Source of the DNA: Psychrobacter sp. Ps6
Lineage (GTDB): Bacteria; Pseudomonadota; Gammaproteobacteria; Pseudomonadales; Moraxellaceae
Direction: 5' to 3'
Assembly: GCF_022129235.1 (NCBI RefSeq)
Contig: NZ_JADQAI010000002.1
Coordinates: 248,001-312,000 of the forward strand
DNA: 64,000 nt
Part shown: one piece after another, positions 46,997 through 54,866 of the stretch
Layout of the letters: each line of letters opens with the position of its first letter
How positions within the stretch are numbered: the first letter of the stretch is position 1
Translations under genes and position numbers: made by a program
Notes under the pieces: model-generated
What the model saw: only the letters and a program-made list of their open reading frames with translations
What the model was told of the DNA's origin: nothing
Databases searched by the model: none

Positions 46997-47317
46997 ATGC
47001 ATTGCGACATTTATAAATTTCCCAAACATGATGACATGTATGTGTATATTGCGCGCCCTGATTATCCCGATGATACCGATGAGATCAAAGATTGGCTTGG
47101 CGTACTGCCAAAGGATTTTCGTGCAGGTTTAGGCCGCAGCAAGTTTGTCATGCATCTTGATTTGGCGACGACGCCCACTCTGGCGCGTGTTGATAAAGAA
47201 GAAGTATTGGCAAAGCTAGAGTCCCAAGGCTATTTTGTGCAGATGCCACCACAAGATGTCATGCGCCGCCAAGCAGAGCTACGCGCTCGTGAAGCGCAAG
47301 ACAATATCTACGACTAG
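46997..47317 (+). CDS. YcgL-family protein
   Basis: A 106-residue soluble protein of the YcgL (DUF709) family. MHCDIYKFPKHDDMYVYIARPDYP, LPKDFRAGLGRSKFVMHLDL and VDKEEVLAKLESQGYFVQMPP are the family blocks. The start is ATG at 46997 with AGGTGG 5 bases before; a GTG three codons earlier is less likely. In E. coli and Pseudomonas it lies near rnd; here it stands apart from rnd. Molecular function is unknown. Confidence 0.9.
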   Translation: MHCDIYKFPKHDDMYVYIARPDYPDDTDEIKDWLGVLPKDFRAGLGRSKFVMHLDLATTPTLARVDKEEVLAKLESQGYFVQMPPQDVMRRQAELRAREAQDNIYD

Positions 47318-47342
47318 ATACATTTTACGACTAGATAGCATT
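47309..47342 (+). repeat. 17-base tandem duplication at the ycgL stop
   Basis: The unit starting TACGACTAGATA at 47309 recurs at 47326; the first 12 bases are identical. It spans the ycgL stop codon, so the second copy repeats the end of the gene. Confidence 0.6.
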
Positions 47343-47629
47343 GACGATTGGTATGCTTATTGGCAAGACGGTTGTGGCAAGGTGATTGAGAGAATTGTCT
47401 CTACAATGCCACGGATAAAACACTCACGACACATTTGGTCACATGCATTTGGGTAGAAAGTCGTGATAAACTGACATCCCATGACATCTACATAAAAAAA
47501 TACAGATAGAAACGCACATGATGTGTGCATCGATTATGTATTTGATCTTATTTTGGTACGACAGAACGCACCATACACTGCTAGACACACAACGTGTCAT
47601 CGGTGATAAACGCAGGTAATGAAACACGC

Positions 47630-48226
47630 ATGGACTGGTTAAAAAACATCTTACATAGCTTACCATTAGAATCTATCAGTGACATTCTCGGTGAGATTGC
47701 CATTTGGTGGGGTCAAATGGTAAAAAACGTACCGCCCGCCGATTTGCCAATGTACGCGTATCTTGGCGGTTCCATTTTGGTATTGGTGTTATGGTTGCTA
47801 GTCGCTCGCATATTGCCCAAACCATTAGGTGGTATGAGCTGGATGATACTGTTTGCAGTGTTATTGGCGCCAGGCACAGCGCTTGGTGACTCTAGTGAGA
47901 TTGCACCAGCCAGTATCAGCGTCGTCTACGCTGTTATGATGAAGGACTTCGCAGGCGCGATTGCCAATATGTTGCCAATATTGGTAGTACTTGTCATCGG
48001 TTTGTTTATCGGTTTTATGTGGCAGCTGATACGCGGCGCATTCGCATCGAGCTTGGACAAAGCTCGTAGCCGTACGGCCGAGGATACGCAGGCGACGATG
48101 CAACTGACGACCGGCAGTTATTTGGCAGAAGGTGCTACCGTCACCGAACAGTCCGATAATAACGTAAACCTAGAAAAAGACAGTACATTAAATAAGAAAG
48201 CCAATAGCGATATGTCCGATAAATGA
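47630..48226 (+). CDS. Small membrane protein, unknown
   Basis: A 198-residue protein with three hydrophobic segments (about residues 40-62, 68-85 and 112-135) and a polar C-terminal tail of about 60 residues rich in Asn, Lys and Ser. I do not recognise a family. The ATG at 47630 (MDWLKNIL) has AGGTAATG well upstream; a GTG at 47594 would add 12 polar residues. It ends in a terminator and is upstream of, but not coupled to, the moxR-VWA pair. Confidence 0.65.
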   Translation: MDWLKNILHSLPLESISDILGEIAIWWGQMVKNVPPADLPMYAYLGGSILVLVLWLLVARILPKPLGGMSWMILFAVLLAPGTALGDSSEIAPASISVVYAVMMKDFAGAIANMLPILVVLVIGLFIGFMWQLIRGAFASSLDKARSRTAEDTQATMQLTTGSYLAEGATVTEQSDNNVNLEKDSTLNKKANSDMSDK

Positions 48227-48288
48227 TAAAAGTAGACTAGGCATTAATATAAAATTATTGTCTTAAAAAATGACTGCATACCTGAATG

Positions 48289-48316
48289 AAAAGACACCAA
48301 TGCGTGTCTTTTTTTA
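48289..48316 (+). terminator. Terminator after the small membrane protein gene
   Basis: 9-base arms AAAAGACAC / GTGTCTTTT, six-base loop, then a T-run. Confidence 0.85.
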
Positions 48317-48516
48317 TGCCAGAGTGTTTACCAATTATATGAATAGTTAGAGGTATATAACCATGGTTAATAAAGGCGAACGCATGAGTATTTTGGCAAT
48401 GTATCAGGCTGTGCTAATCTAATTTATTCTTTACTAATTTATCCTTTATTAGTCATTTATGTTTTAGACCTATCCATTTATAACAACTTATCTATAACAA
48501 CAATCGAGATCTGATT

Positions 48517-49380
48517 ATGACCACAGCTGACAATACTAAGAAAAACTTTACTGGTACCAGTAGTTATATTGCTACCGATGATTTGCAACTGGCCGTAAAT
48601 GCCGCTATGACATTACAAAAGCCATTGCTGATCAAAGGTGAGCCTGGCACAGGTAAGACGTTGCTTGCCGAAGAAGTCGCTGAAAGCTTGGGTATGCCAC
48701 TGATTACTTGGCACGTCAAATCGACGACTAAGGCTGAGCAAGGACTGTATGAGTATGATGCGGTATCACGCCTGCGGGATTCGCAGTTGGGTGATGATAA
48801 GGTCTATGACATTGCCAACTATATCAAGCCGGGCAAGCTGTGGGATGCTTTTACCAGTACAGAGCGTAGCGTGCTGCTGATTGATGAGATCGACAAAGCC
48901 GATATCGAGTTCCCAAATGATTTGCTACATGAGCTTGATAAGATGTCTTTTTATGTTTATGAGACTGGCGAAACTATAACAGCGGCGCAGCGTCCCGTGG
49001 TTATTATTACCTCAAACAATGAAAAAGAGCTACCAGATGCATTTTTGCGTCGTTGTTTCTTTCATTATATTGACTTCCCAGAAGAAGAAACCATGCGCCA
49101 AATCATCGAAGTGCATTTTCCAGATATTCAAGAAAAACTGGTCAATGATGCATTGGATATTTTCTATAAACTGCGTGGTATTCAGGGGCTTAAAAAGCCA
49201 CCATCAACGTCTGAGTTGGTCGATTGGTTAACCTTGTTACTCGCTGATGATATGGCTCAGGACGAGTTAGAAGAAAATCTGCGCGGCGAAAAGTCTATTC
49301 CACCTCTATATGGTGCGTTGCTGAAAAACGAAGCCGACGTGAATTTACTGCAGCGTTTTGCCAATATGATGCGTCGTTAA
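48517..49380 (+). CDS. MoxR-family AAA ATPase
   Basis: A 287-residue AAA+ ATPase. Walker A GEPGTGKTLLAEE near residue 42, Walker B LLIDEIDKADIEFPNDLL, sensor 1 TSNNEKELPDAFLRRC and arginine finger candidates are intact. MoxR ATPases act as chaperones that insert metals or assemble complexes together with VWA proteins. It lies 57 bases before such a VWA gene (49438). Targets are not indicated by the neighbours. Confidence 0.93.
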   Translation: MTTADNTKKNFTGTSSYIATDDLQLAVNAAMTLQKPLLIKGEPGTGKTLLAEEVAESLGMPLITWHVKSTTKAEQGLYEYDAVSRLRDSQLGDDKVYDIANYIKPGKLWDAFTSTERSVLLIDEIDKADIEFPNDLLHELDKMSFYVYETGETITAAQRPVVIITSNNEKELPDAFLRRCFFHYIDFPEEETMRQIIEVHFPDIQEKLVNDALDIFYKLRGIQGLKKPPSTSELVDWLTLLLADDMAQDELEENLRGEKSIPPLYGALLKNEADVNLLQRFANMMRR

Positions 49381-49437
49381 GCGTATCTAGGTGTTCAGTG
49401 CTTTTTCCGTTTTACGTCAATCAGTGGTGCGTCTCTT

Positions 49438-50661
49438 ATGTTCATAAAACTATTCTATACCTTGCGGACTTATGGCGTACCAGTCAGTACGCGTGAGCTG
49501 CTTGATCTTAATGCTGCGTTAGACAAGGGTTTGATGATGCAGCCGCATCCTGAAGATCCAGCACTGGCGACTTTTGCGAGCCGTGAGGACATGTATCGGC
49601 TGATTCGGCTGTGCATGGTTAAAGATGAGCGCCATTTTGACAAGTTTGATCGGGCAATGGCGGACTATTTTGAAGGGGTCGATAGCCTTGATATGGATGC
49701 GCTGTTGGCTAAGCTGACGGATGTGCCTAAAGAATGGCTCGATCTAAAGCTTGATCCAAAGAACTTGACCGAAGAGCAAAGACGTTTGCTAAAAAAATAC
49801 GGTTCATTAGAGGAGTTAATGAAGGCGTTAGAAGAACGGTTAAAAGAGCAAAAAGAACGTCATCAAGGTGGTAGTAAATGGGTAGGGACAGGTGGCACCT
49901 CACCATTTGGGGCGTATGGCGACCATCCAGAAGGGGTACGTGTCGGCGGTGAATCGCGTAAACGTAGCGCGGCGAAAGTCTGGGAGCAGCGTAAATATCG
50001 TAATCTTGATGATGACAATCAGCTTGGTACGCGCCAAATCCAAATGGCACTACGCAACCTACGTCAGTTCGCGCGCACAGGCAGTGCGGATGAGCTCGAT
50101 ATTCATGAGACCATTAAACGTACTGCCAAAAAAGGAGTGCTTGATATACATATGCAAGCCGAGCGTCGCAACCGTGTCAAAGTATTGATGCTATTTGATG
50201 TGGGCGGCAGTATGGACATCCATGTTGAAGCACTTGAGAAACTGTTCTCTGCGGCAAAAAATGAATTTAAAACATTAGAGTTCTTTTATTTTCATAACTG
50301 CTTATATGACTATGTATGGAAGGACAATAATCGTCGCCACAGCGCACCGATGCCAACGTTTGAGCTACTCAATAAATATGGGCGCGAGTATCGCGTCATC
50401 TTCGTCGGTGACGCATCGATGTCGCCCTATGAGCTGATGACCGTGGGCGGTAGCGTCGAGTATATGAACAATGAAGCCGGTATTGTATGGCTAAGGCGTG
50501 TACTTGAACACTTTGACAAAGTGGCGTGGCTCAATCCTGAAACCCCAAGCTATTGGCAGTACACGCAAACCATCGTTGAAATCAAAAAGCTATTCGAAAA
50601 CAAGATGTATCCGATGACCTTACATGGTGTTGAGGAGATGACCCAGTATATGGCGCGGTAG
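49438..50661 (+). CDS. CoxE-like VWA-domain protein
   Basis: A 407-residue soluble protein with a C-terminal von Willebrand A domain. The MIDAS motif is visible as DVGGSMDIHVE near residue 255 (D-x-G-x-S form), and the FFYFHNCLYDYVWKD and RVIFVGDASMSPYELM stretches fit CoxE-like proteins. The N-terminal part is helical and charged (a run of Glu/Arg/Lys near residues 120-145) and contains a GGTSPFGAYGDHPEGVRVGG linker. It pairs with the upstream MoxR ATPase; such pairs work as ATPase-adaptor systems. ATG at 49438. Confidence 0.9.
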   Translation: MFIKLFYTLRTYGVPVSTRELLDLNAALDKGLMMQPHPEDPALATFASREDMYRLIRLCMVKDERHFDKFDRAMADYFEGVDSLDMDALLAKLTDVPKEWLDLKLDPKNLTEEQRRLLKKYGSLEELMKALEERLKEQKERHQGGSKWVGTGGTSPFGAYGDHPEGVRVGGESRKRSAAKVWEQRKYRNLDDDNQLGTRQIQMALRNLRQFARTGSADELDIHETIKRTAKKGVLDIHMQAERRNRVKVLMLFDVGGSMDIHVEALEKLFSAAKNEFKTLEFFYFHNCLYDYVWKDNNRRHSAPMPTFELLNKYGREYRVIFVGDASMSPYELMTVGGSVEYMNNEAGIVWLRRVLEHFDKVAWLNPETPSYWQYTQTIVEIKKLFENKMYPMTLHGVEEMTQYMAR

Positions 50662-50690
50662 TATCAGTCTACCTTTAGACGAGTAATATA

Positions 50691-50733
50691 AAAAAGCACT
50701 TAAAGCGACGTTAGCGTTTTAAGTGCTTTTTTA
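50691..50733. terminator. Terminator between VWA gene and NAGPA lipoprotein gene
   Basis: AAAAAGCACTTAAA (50691-50704) pairs with TTTAAGTGCTTTTT (50718-50731) around a 13-base loop; the flanks suit both convergent genes. Confidence 0.88.
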
Positions 50734-50795
50734 TTAAATGTGTTGCTAATTTTTAGAAAAAATATTAGCGATAAGCGCTATGGTAAAGATTGATA

Positions 50796-51605
50796 TTAGT
50801 CTTCGTTCTCAACTAGTCCGATCATAACGCCCATCTCTTTTTTGTCTTGCTTATCGATAGTAGGTGCATACAGTGCTGAGGCAATGCCGCCATCCAAAAA
50901 CAGCGCATTTGAACAACCTAGCTCGTCTTTGAATAGAGTAGCAAACTGATAAAACGTCACAGGCTCATTTGTATTGACGAATTGTATGCTGCCATCACCA
51001 CAAACCCCAGCACCGTTACGCAGTTTGATGGAGGTGCTATCAGGATTAAACTGCGGATGTATCTCGTCATTGATGACTAGCATAGGACCAGATTGCGTCG
51101 CATACCAAGGCTGTGCGTTGCCATTACTTATCTGCTCATCTAAGGCGTGGCTTTCAGTGATTTGTACGTGACCAGCTTTGTCCCACCACATAACGCCATT
51201 GGGTAGTAAATGAAAATTACCACCACCTTCTTTTAGATTGAGCGATTTGACTTCTTCGCCTTTGATAACGGTATAGCCAATCGGTGCATAGTTTTCGTTA
51301 TACATTCCTGCATTCATGGCAAAGTTTAAAGTTTCAGACTTTGGTAAAGTGGACAACAACGTATCAAAGGTCAGCAGTGGTCGGTCATTAGAGGACTGCC
51401 AAAATAGCTGGAGTGAATAACGATCGTTTGTTAATTCACTTGCATCCACACGGCAGACGCTATAAGTAAATGGCGAGTCTTTTGCCTGACACGACCAACT
51501 GTCTGTATCGAGGTTAGTCGTGTCAGTGTCTGTCTGCTGGCAAGCGCTAAGGCCTAGCGCAAGCACTATCAATGATAACGATAAGGTCAAAATGGAGGTT
51601 GGCAT
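50796..51605 (-). CDS. Lipoprotein with phosphodiester glycosidase (NAGPA) domain
   Basis: A 269-residue protein with a lipoprotein signal (LSLIVLALGLSACQQ; Cys near residue 22). The mature part has the NAGPA/DUF2233 pattern: FAMNAGMYNENYAPIGYTVIKG, SGPMLVINDEIHPQF, LRNGAGVCGDGSIQFV and the C-terminal ALFLDGGIASALY. Proteins with this domain cleave N-acetylglucosamine-phosphodiesters or bind cell-wall sugars. It is probably anchored in the outer membrane. ATG at 51605; a TTG directly before it is possible. Substrate unknown. Confidence 0.85.
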   Translation of the reverse strand: MPTSILTLSLSLIVLALGLSACQQTDTDTTNLDTDSWSCQAKDSPFTYSVCRVDASELTNDRYSLQLFWQSSNDRPLLTFDTLLSTLPKSETLNFAMNAGMYNENYAPIGYTVIKGEEVKSLNLKEGGGNFHLLPNGVMWWDKAGHVQITESHALDEQISNGNAQPWYATQSGPMLVINDEIHPQFNPDSTSIKLRNGAGVCGDGSIQFVNTNEPVTFYQFATLFKDELGCSNALFLDGGIASALYAPTIDKQDKKEMGVMIGLVENED

Positions 51606-51679
51606 CAATCACACGTCTTTTAACATAGGGGTATTTGTGGTTTGCTACTGCTTCATGAATAACGCTTGCGTACTACCTT

Positions 51680-53491
51680 TTAGTCGCTACTGGACGGATA
51701 GTCACGGAAGGTATTATTCACATTGCCGATGAGTTGTCCACCATCGGTCATGATCGAGTGGTCAGTATCATACATAGAGCGGTGTCCAGTGGGTGCGCTG
51801 GTCTCTTTGCCTCTATCACGGGAGTCTTTATTATAAGCAATGAGCGCATCGTTATTGGCTAAGAAACTATCAGGATTAGCCATCACCCACATTTGATTGA
51901 AAATATCCGCACGCGCGCTATTATCAAGTAATGCGCCCTTATCCGTAAAGTAAAAAAACTTAGATAGCAGCTTAATCTGTCCGTCATCTAGACGGCGAGC
52001 GATATGATAAGGTTGTAGCTGACTTGGATGCTGTAAGCCTACCGCGCCGACGATGCTGGCCAATGATTTGAGTGTGTTTTTATGGAAACTTGCCACGCGC
52101 TCCGCTTTACTAGGGACATCGAGCGCCTTTTGACGGTAAGGGTCTTGGGTAGCCACGCCTGTTGGGCAAGTATTGGTGTGACAAGAGCGCGACTGAATAC
52201 AGCCTACCGCAAACATAAAGCCGCGTGCCGAGTTACACCAATCAGCACCTAGCGCAATCATACGTGCGATATCAAACCCTGAGACAATCTTGCCACTGAC
52301 GCCAAGTCTGATCTTGTCACGAATGCCTGCACCGACCAAAGTGTTGTGAACAAGCAAAAACCCTTCGACCATCGGCATGCCGACATTGTCCATAAACTCA
52401 ACAGGAGCTGCACCTGTACCGCCTTCGGCACCATCAATAACAATAAAATCAGGATAATTGTCCGTCTCTATCATTGCTTTGACAATCGCCATAAACTGCC
52501 AAGGCTGACCCACGCACAGCTTAAAGCCAACAGGCTTGCCGCCAGATAGTTCACGTAGCTGCTGCCAAAAGGCGACAAGCTCACGCGGTGTACTAAATGC
52601 AGTATGCGAGGAGGGCGAAATACAGTCTTGACCCGTCGGCACTTGGCGGGTATCGGCAATCTCTTGAGTGATTTTGCTCGATGGCAACACGCCGCCTTTA
52701 CCCGGTTTGGCACCTTGAGAAAGCTTAATCTCGATCATTTTAACTTGCGGATCAACAGCTTTTTCGGCAAAAGACTGTGGGTCAAAATTGCCTTCGGCAT
52801 CACGACAGCCAAAATACCCAGTACCCAACTCCCAAATCAAATCGCCACCAAACTTGCGATGATAAGGGCTGATAGCACCTTCACCAGTATCATGGGTAAA
52901 GCCGCCAATCTTGGCACCTTGATTAAGCGCCATAATAGCGTTTGCTGATAGACTGCCAAAACTCATCGCCGAGATATTGAATACCGACATATCGTGTGGT
53001 TGCTGGCAACGCTCGCCGCCAACAGTGATACGAAAGTCTTTGTTTTCTAACGGCTGGCTAATGGCGGATTGCAAAAACCATTCTTTACCATGAGTATAAA
53101 GATTGTCTAGCGTACCAAACGCATTGGTATCACTGACGTTCTTTGCCCGCTGATACACTAGCGCGCGCTGCTGTCGTGAAAACGGCACTTGCTCTTTGTC
53201 ATCCTCAAGCAAATATTGACGGATCTCAGGGCGAAAGTCTTCCAACACGTAGCGTATATGTCCTGCTATCGGGTAGTTTTTTAGCACTGAATGCTTGGAC
53301 TGAATCAAATCATAAATACCGAGGCCTACGCCAAAACCGCCAATCACAATCAGCCAACCGTGCATCAGTAGCAATCCTGCTAATAATAGACAAATGGCTG
53401 CACCCAGCGTGCTATAGCGCAGCAACAACCCAACAAAATATGGCGAGCTGGTTTTGGGTTCAGGGTGTAGATTGGTACGAGATTCAGGCAT
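51680..53491 (-). CDS. Glutamate synthase-like FMN flavoprotein
   Basis: A 603-residue protein with two N-terminal membrane segments (residues about 15-55) and the FMN/3Fe-4S domain of glutamate synthase: FNISAMSFGSLSANAIMALN, GEGAISPYHRKFGGDLIWELGTGYFG, IEIKLSQGAKPGKGGVLPSSK, VIDGAEGGTGAAPVEFMDN and the cluster cysteines CIQSRSCHTNTCPTGVATQ. The N-terminal glutamine amidotransferase and C-terminal GXGXG domains of GltB are missing. This is the stand-alone GltB2-like class of unknown substrate. The start is ATG at 53491; the TTG at 53503 is possible. Confidence 0.88.
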   Translation of the reverse strand: MPESRTNLHPEPKTSSPYFVGLLLRYSTLGAAICLLLAGLLLMHGWLIVIGGFGVGLGIYDLIQSKHSVLKNYPIAGHIRYVLEDFRPEIRQYLLEDDKEQVPFSRQQRALVYQRAKNVSDTNAFGTLDNLYTHGKEWFLQSAISQPLENKDFRITVGGERCQQPHDMSVFNISAMSFGSLSANAIMALNQGAKIGGFTHDTGEGAISPYHRKFGGDLIWELGTGYFGCRDAEGNFDPQSFAEKAVDPQVKMIEIKLSQGAKPGKGGVLPSSKITQEIADTRQVPTGQDCISPSSHTAFSTPRELVAFWQQLRELSGGKPVGFKLCVGQPWQFMAIVKAMIETDNYPDFIVIDGAEGGTGAAPVEFMDNVGMPMVEGFLLVHNTLVGAGIRDKIRLGVSGKIVSGFDIARMIALGADWCNSARGFMFAVGCIQSRSCHTNTCPTGVATQDPYRQKALDVPSKAERVASFHKNTLKSLASIVGAVGLQHPSQLQPYHIARRLDDGQIKLLSKFFYFTDKGALLDNSARADIFNQMWVMANPDSFLANNDALIAYNKDSRDRGKETSAPTGHRSMYDTDHSIMTDGGQLIGNVNNTFRDYPSSSD

Positions 53492-53758
53492 AACGAGGCT
53501 CAATAGTTTTTCTTCGGATAGATAAGATGCTTACATTTGTCGCGTACATCATACACGCATGACGTCATTACGTCGGTATCAATGGGTAACAGCTTGCCAA
53601 AATCACTTTCGTTAGGAGCTGCGTTAGTTCGGTTGCACAAACAAGTAATGACAGTATATGCAATAAAGTGATTAAAAATAGCTCATATGCTACTTTAGAT
53701 AGCGAAAACCATCGAGCAGGGTAGCTATAATATTTTAAGAAAATATCTCAATGAAGAC
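53492..53758. other. Gap upstream of the Hint pair
   Basis: About 267 bases with no clear gene. A short ATG frame from 53579 (29 residues) lacks a ribosome site. A TATAAT at 53726-53731 could drive the genes at 53759 and 53926; its -35 is poor. The frame of the small ORF at 53759 stays open back to 53699. Confidence 0.4.
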
Positions 53759-53929
53759 ATGCTGACAACTCTTGATCCATTTGATGCGGTGCAATCGGCA
53801 TATGTGATTGAGGTTTGTATTCACCATAAAAACCAAGCGCCAGCAGGGCGCTATCTGTATGCCAACTCCAGAAATCAGCTAAAAAGCAATAACGACAGCG
53901 ACCGAAATATTAAAAAGGAGAGGATATGA
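53759..53929 (+). CDS. Small ORF coupled to the Hint gene
   Basis: A 56-residue frame starting MLTTLDPFDAVQSAYVIEV and ending NIKKERI, with no recognised domain. Its TGA at 53927-53929 overlaps the ATG of the Hint gene (ATGA), the usual sign of translational coupling. The open frame extends upstream to 53699 without a standard start, so this may be the tail of a decayed larger gene. A TATAAT lies 28 bases before its ATG. The ribosome site is weak (GAAGAC directly before ATG). It is too short for the usual ORF cut-off, and I rate it as a possible real partner or remnant. Confidence 0.4.
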   Translation: MLTTLDPFDAVQSAYVIEVCIHHKNQAPAGRYLYANSRNQLKSNNDSDRNIKKERI

Positions 53930-54747
53930 ATAATACAGGATTTGTCGCGGGAACGCTCTTTCATACGGATAAAGGCTTAGTACCGATTCAGGATGTCAAA
54001 GTGGGCGACTTAATTTTATCAAAGCCTTTACTCTCCAAGCCTGAAGATGGTAGCGGTGATATAGAGTATAAGCCGGTGGTCAAGACCTTTGTGCATGAAG
54101 ACAAAGAGATGTGGATCGTGCGTCTAGAAAAAAATACTGAAAAGTTCAATAAAGATCGTGAGATGGTTGATTATCAAACATACAAGTCAGCTAGCCGCTT
54201 TAGTAGTTTTCTAGCGACGCCCAATCACCCTGTTTGGGTAGTCGGTGCTATGGAGAATCCACAGGCGGACATTGAGTTCTATGATCAGCCTTACTTTAAA
54301 CGTGTGGACGAACTACAGCAGTATGAAATTGCTGTGAATACCGATGGCGTAATGTATACCGTTGAGCGTGTGCAACCTACCTATCAAGTCGCTAATGATA
54401 ATTTAGAATTCAATCCAAATTATTACTGGTATCAAAAACATTATCATGAAGACTACTACGATGATTATGTGCAAGATGCCGAAGCGCACATGCTCGACTA
54501 CAGCGAAGTAGAATATAAGGGTATGGGATATGTTGATGACATTAGCTTTTATCAGGCGAAAGGCTATTTGGGCCAACATATTGAAGATAATGGAGGCACC
54601 ATGCGGATGTTCAATCAATTGACCAACGCGCAAGGTGAGCACATTTTATATCAGGCAACCGTCTATAACTTTGAGGTGGTAGACAACCATACCTACTTCA
54701 TTGGTCGAGCAGGACTATGGGTACATGACACCAATGCTATCAATTAA
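53926..54747 (+). CDS. Free-standing Hint-domain protein with altered catalytic sites
   Basis: A 273-residue protein that is almost wholly a Hint (hedgehog/intein) domain. Block A reads GFVAGTLFHTDKGLVPIQDV (residues 5-24) and VGDLILS; block B is SFLATPNHPVWVVG with His101; the C-terminal blocks are ATVYNFEVVDNHTYFIG (245-260) and GLWVHDTN (263-270). The nucleophile before FVAGT, normally Cys, is Gly5, and the terminal His-Asn is His-Asp (267-268). A Tyr/His/Asp-rich insertion lies at 165-181. No extein or toxin domain is fused on either side. AAAGGAGAGGAT is a strong ribosome site at 53914-53925. Start ATG overlaps the stop of the preceding small ORF. Self-cleavage would be expected to be lost. 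Confidence 0.8.
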   Translation: MNNTGFVAGTLFHTDKGLVPIQDVKVGDLILSKPLLSKPEDGSGDIEYKPVVKTFVHEDKEMWIVRLEKNTEKFNKDREMVDYQTYKSASRFSSFLATPNHPVWVVGAMENPQADIEFYDQPYFKRVDELQQYEIAVNTDGVMYTVERVQPTYQVANDNLEFNPNYYWYQKHYHEDYYDDYVQDAEAHMLDYSEVEYKGMGYVDDISFYQAKGYLGQHIEDNGGTMRMFNQLTNAQGEHILYQATVYNFEVVDNHTYFIGRAGLWVHDTNAIN

Positions 54748-54866
54748 CGGTATTAGTAAAAAATGGCAAATAGTAGAAACCATTACTGCCATTCCAAGTC
54801 ATGAAAAATGACAGTAATGATTGAAAAGTTAAACTGGAAAAGATTTAACAATTCAATTTCTGTGCC

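Noticed and set aside
48363..48422. A 19-codon ATG frame before moxR
   Set aside because: Too short, no partner and only a moderate ribosome site. No evidence of function.
53579..53668. A 29-residue frame beginning MGNSLPKSLSLG
   Set aside because: No ribosome site and no extension; not distinguishable from chance.
53879..53930. A -1 programmed frameshift joining the small ORF to the Hint frame
   Set aside because: The Hint frame has a TAA at 53911, so a slip could only occur at the AAA-AAG pair, which is not a standard X-XXY-YYZ heptamer. Translational coupling at ATGA is simpler.
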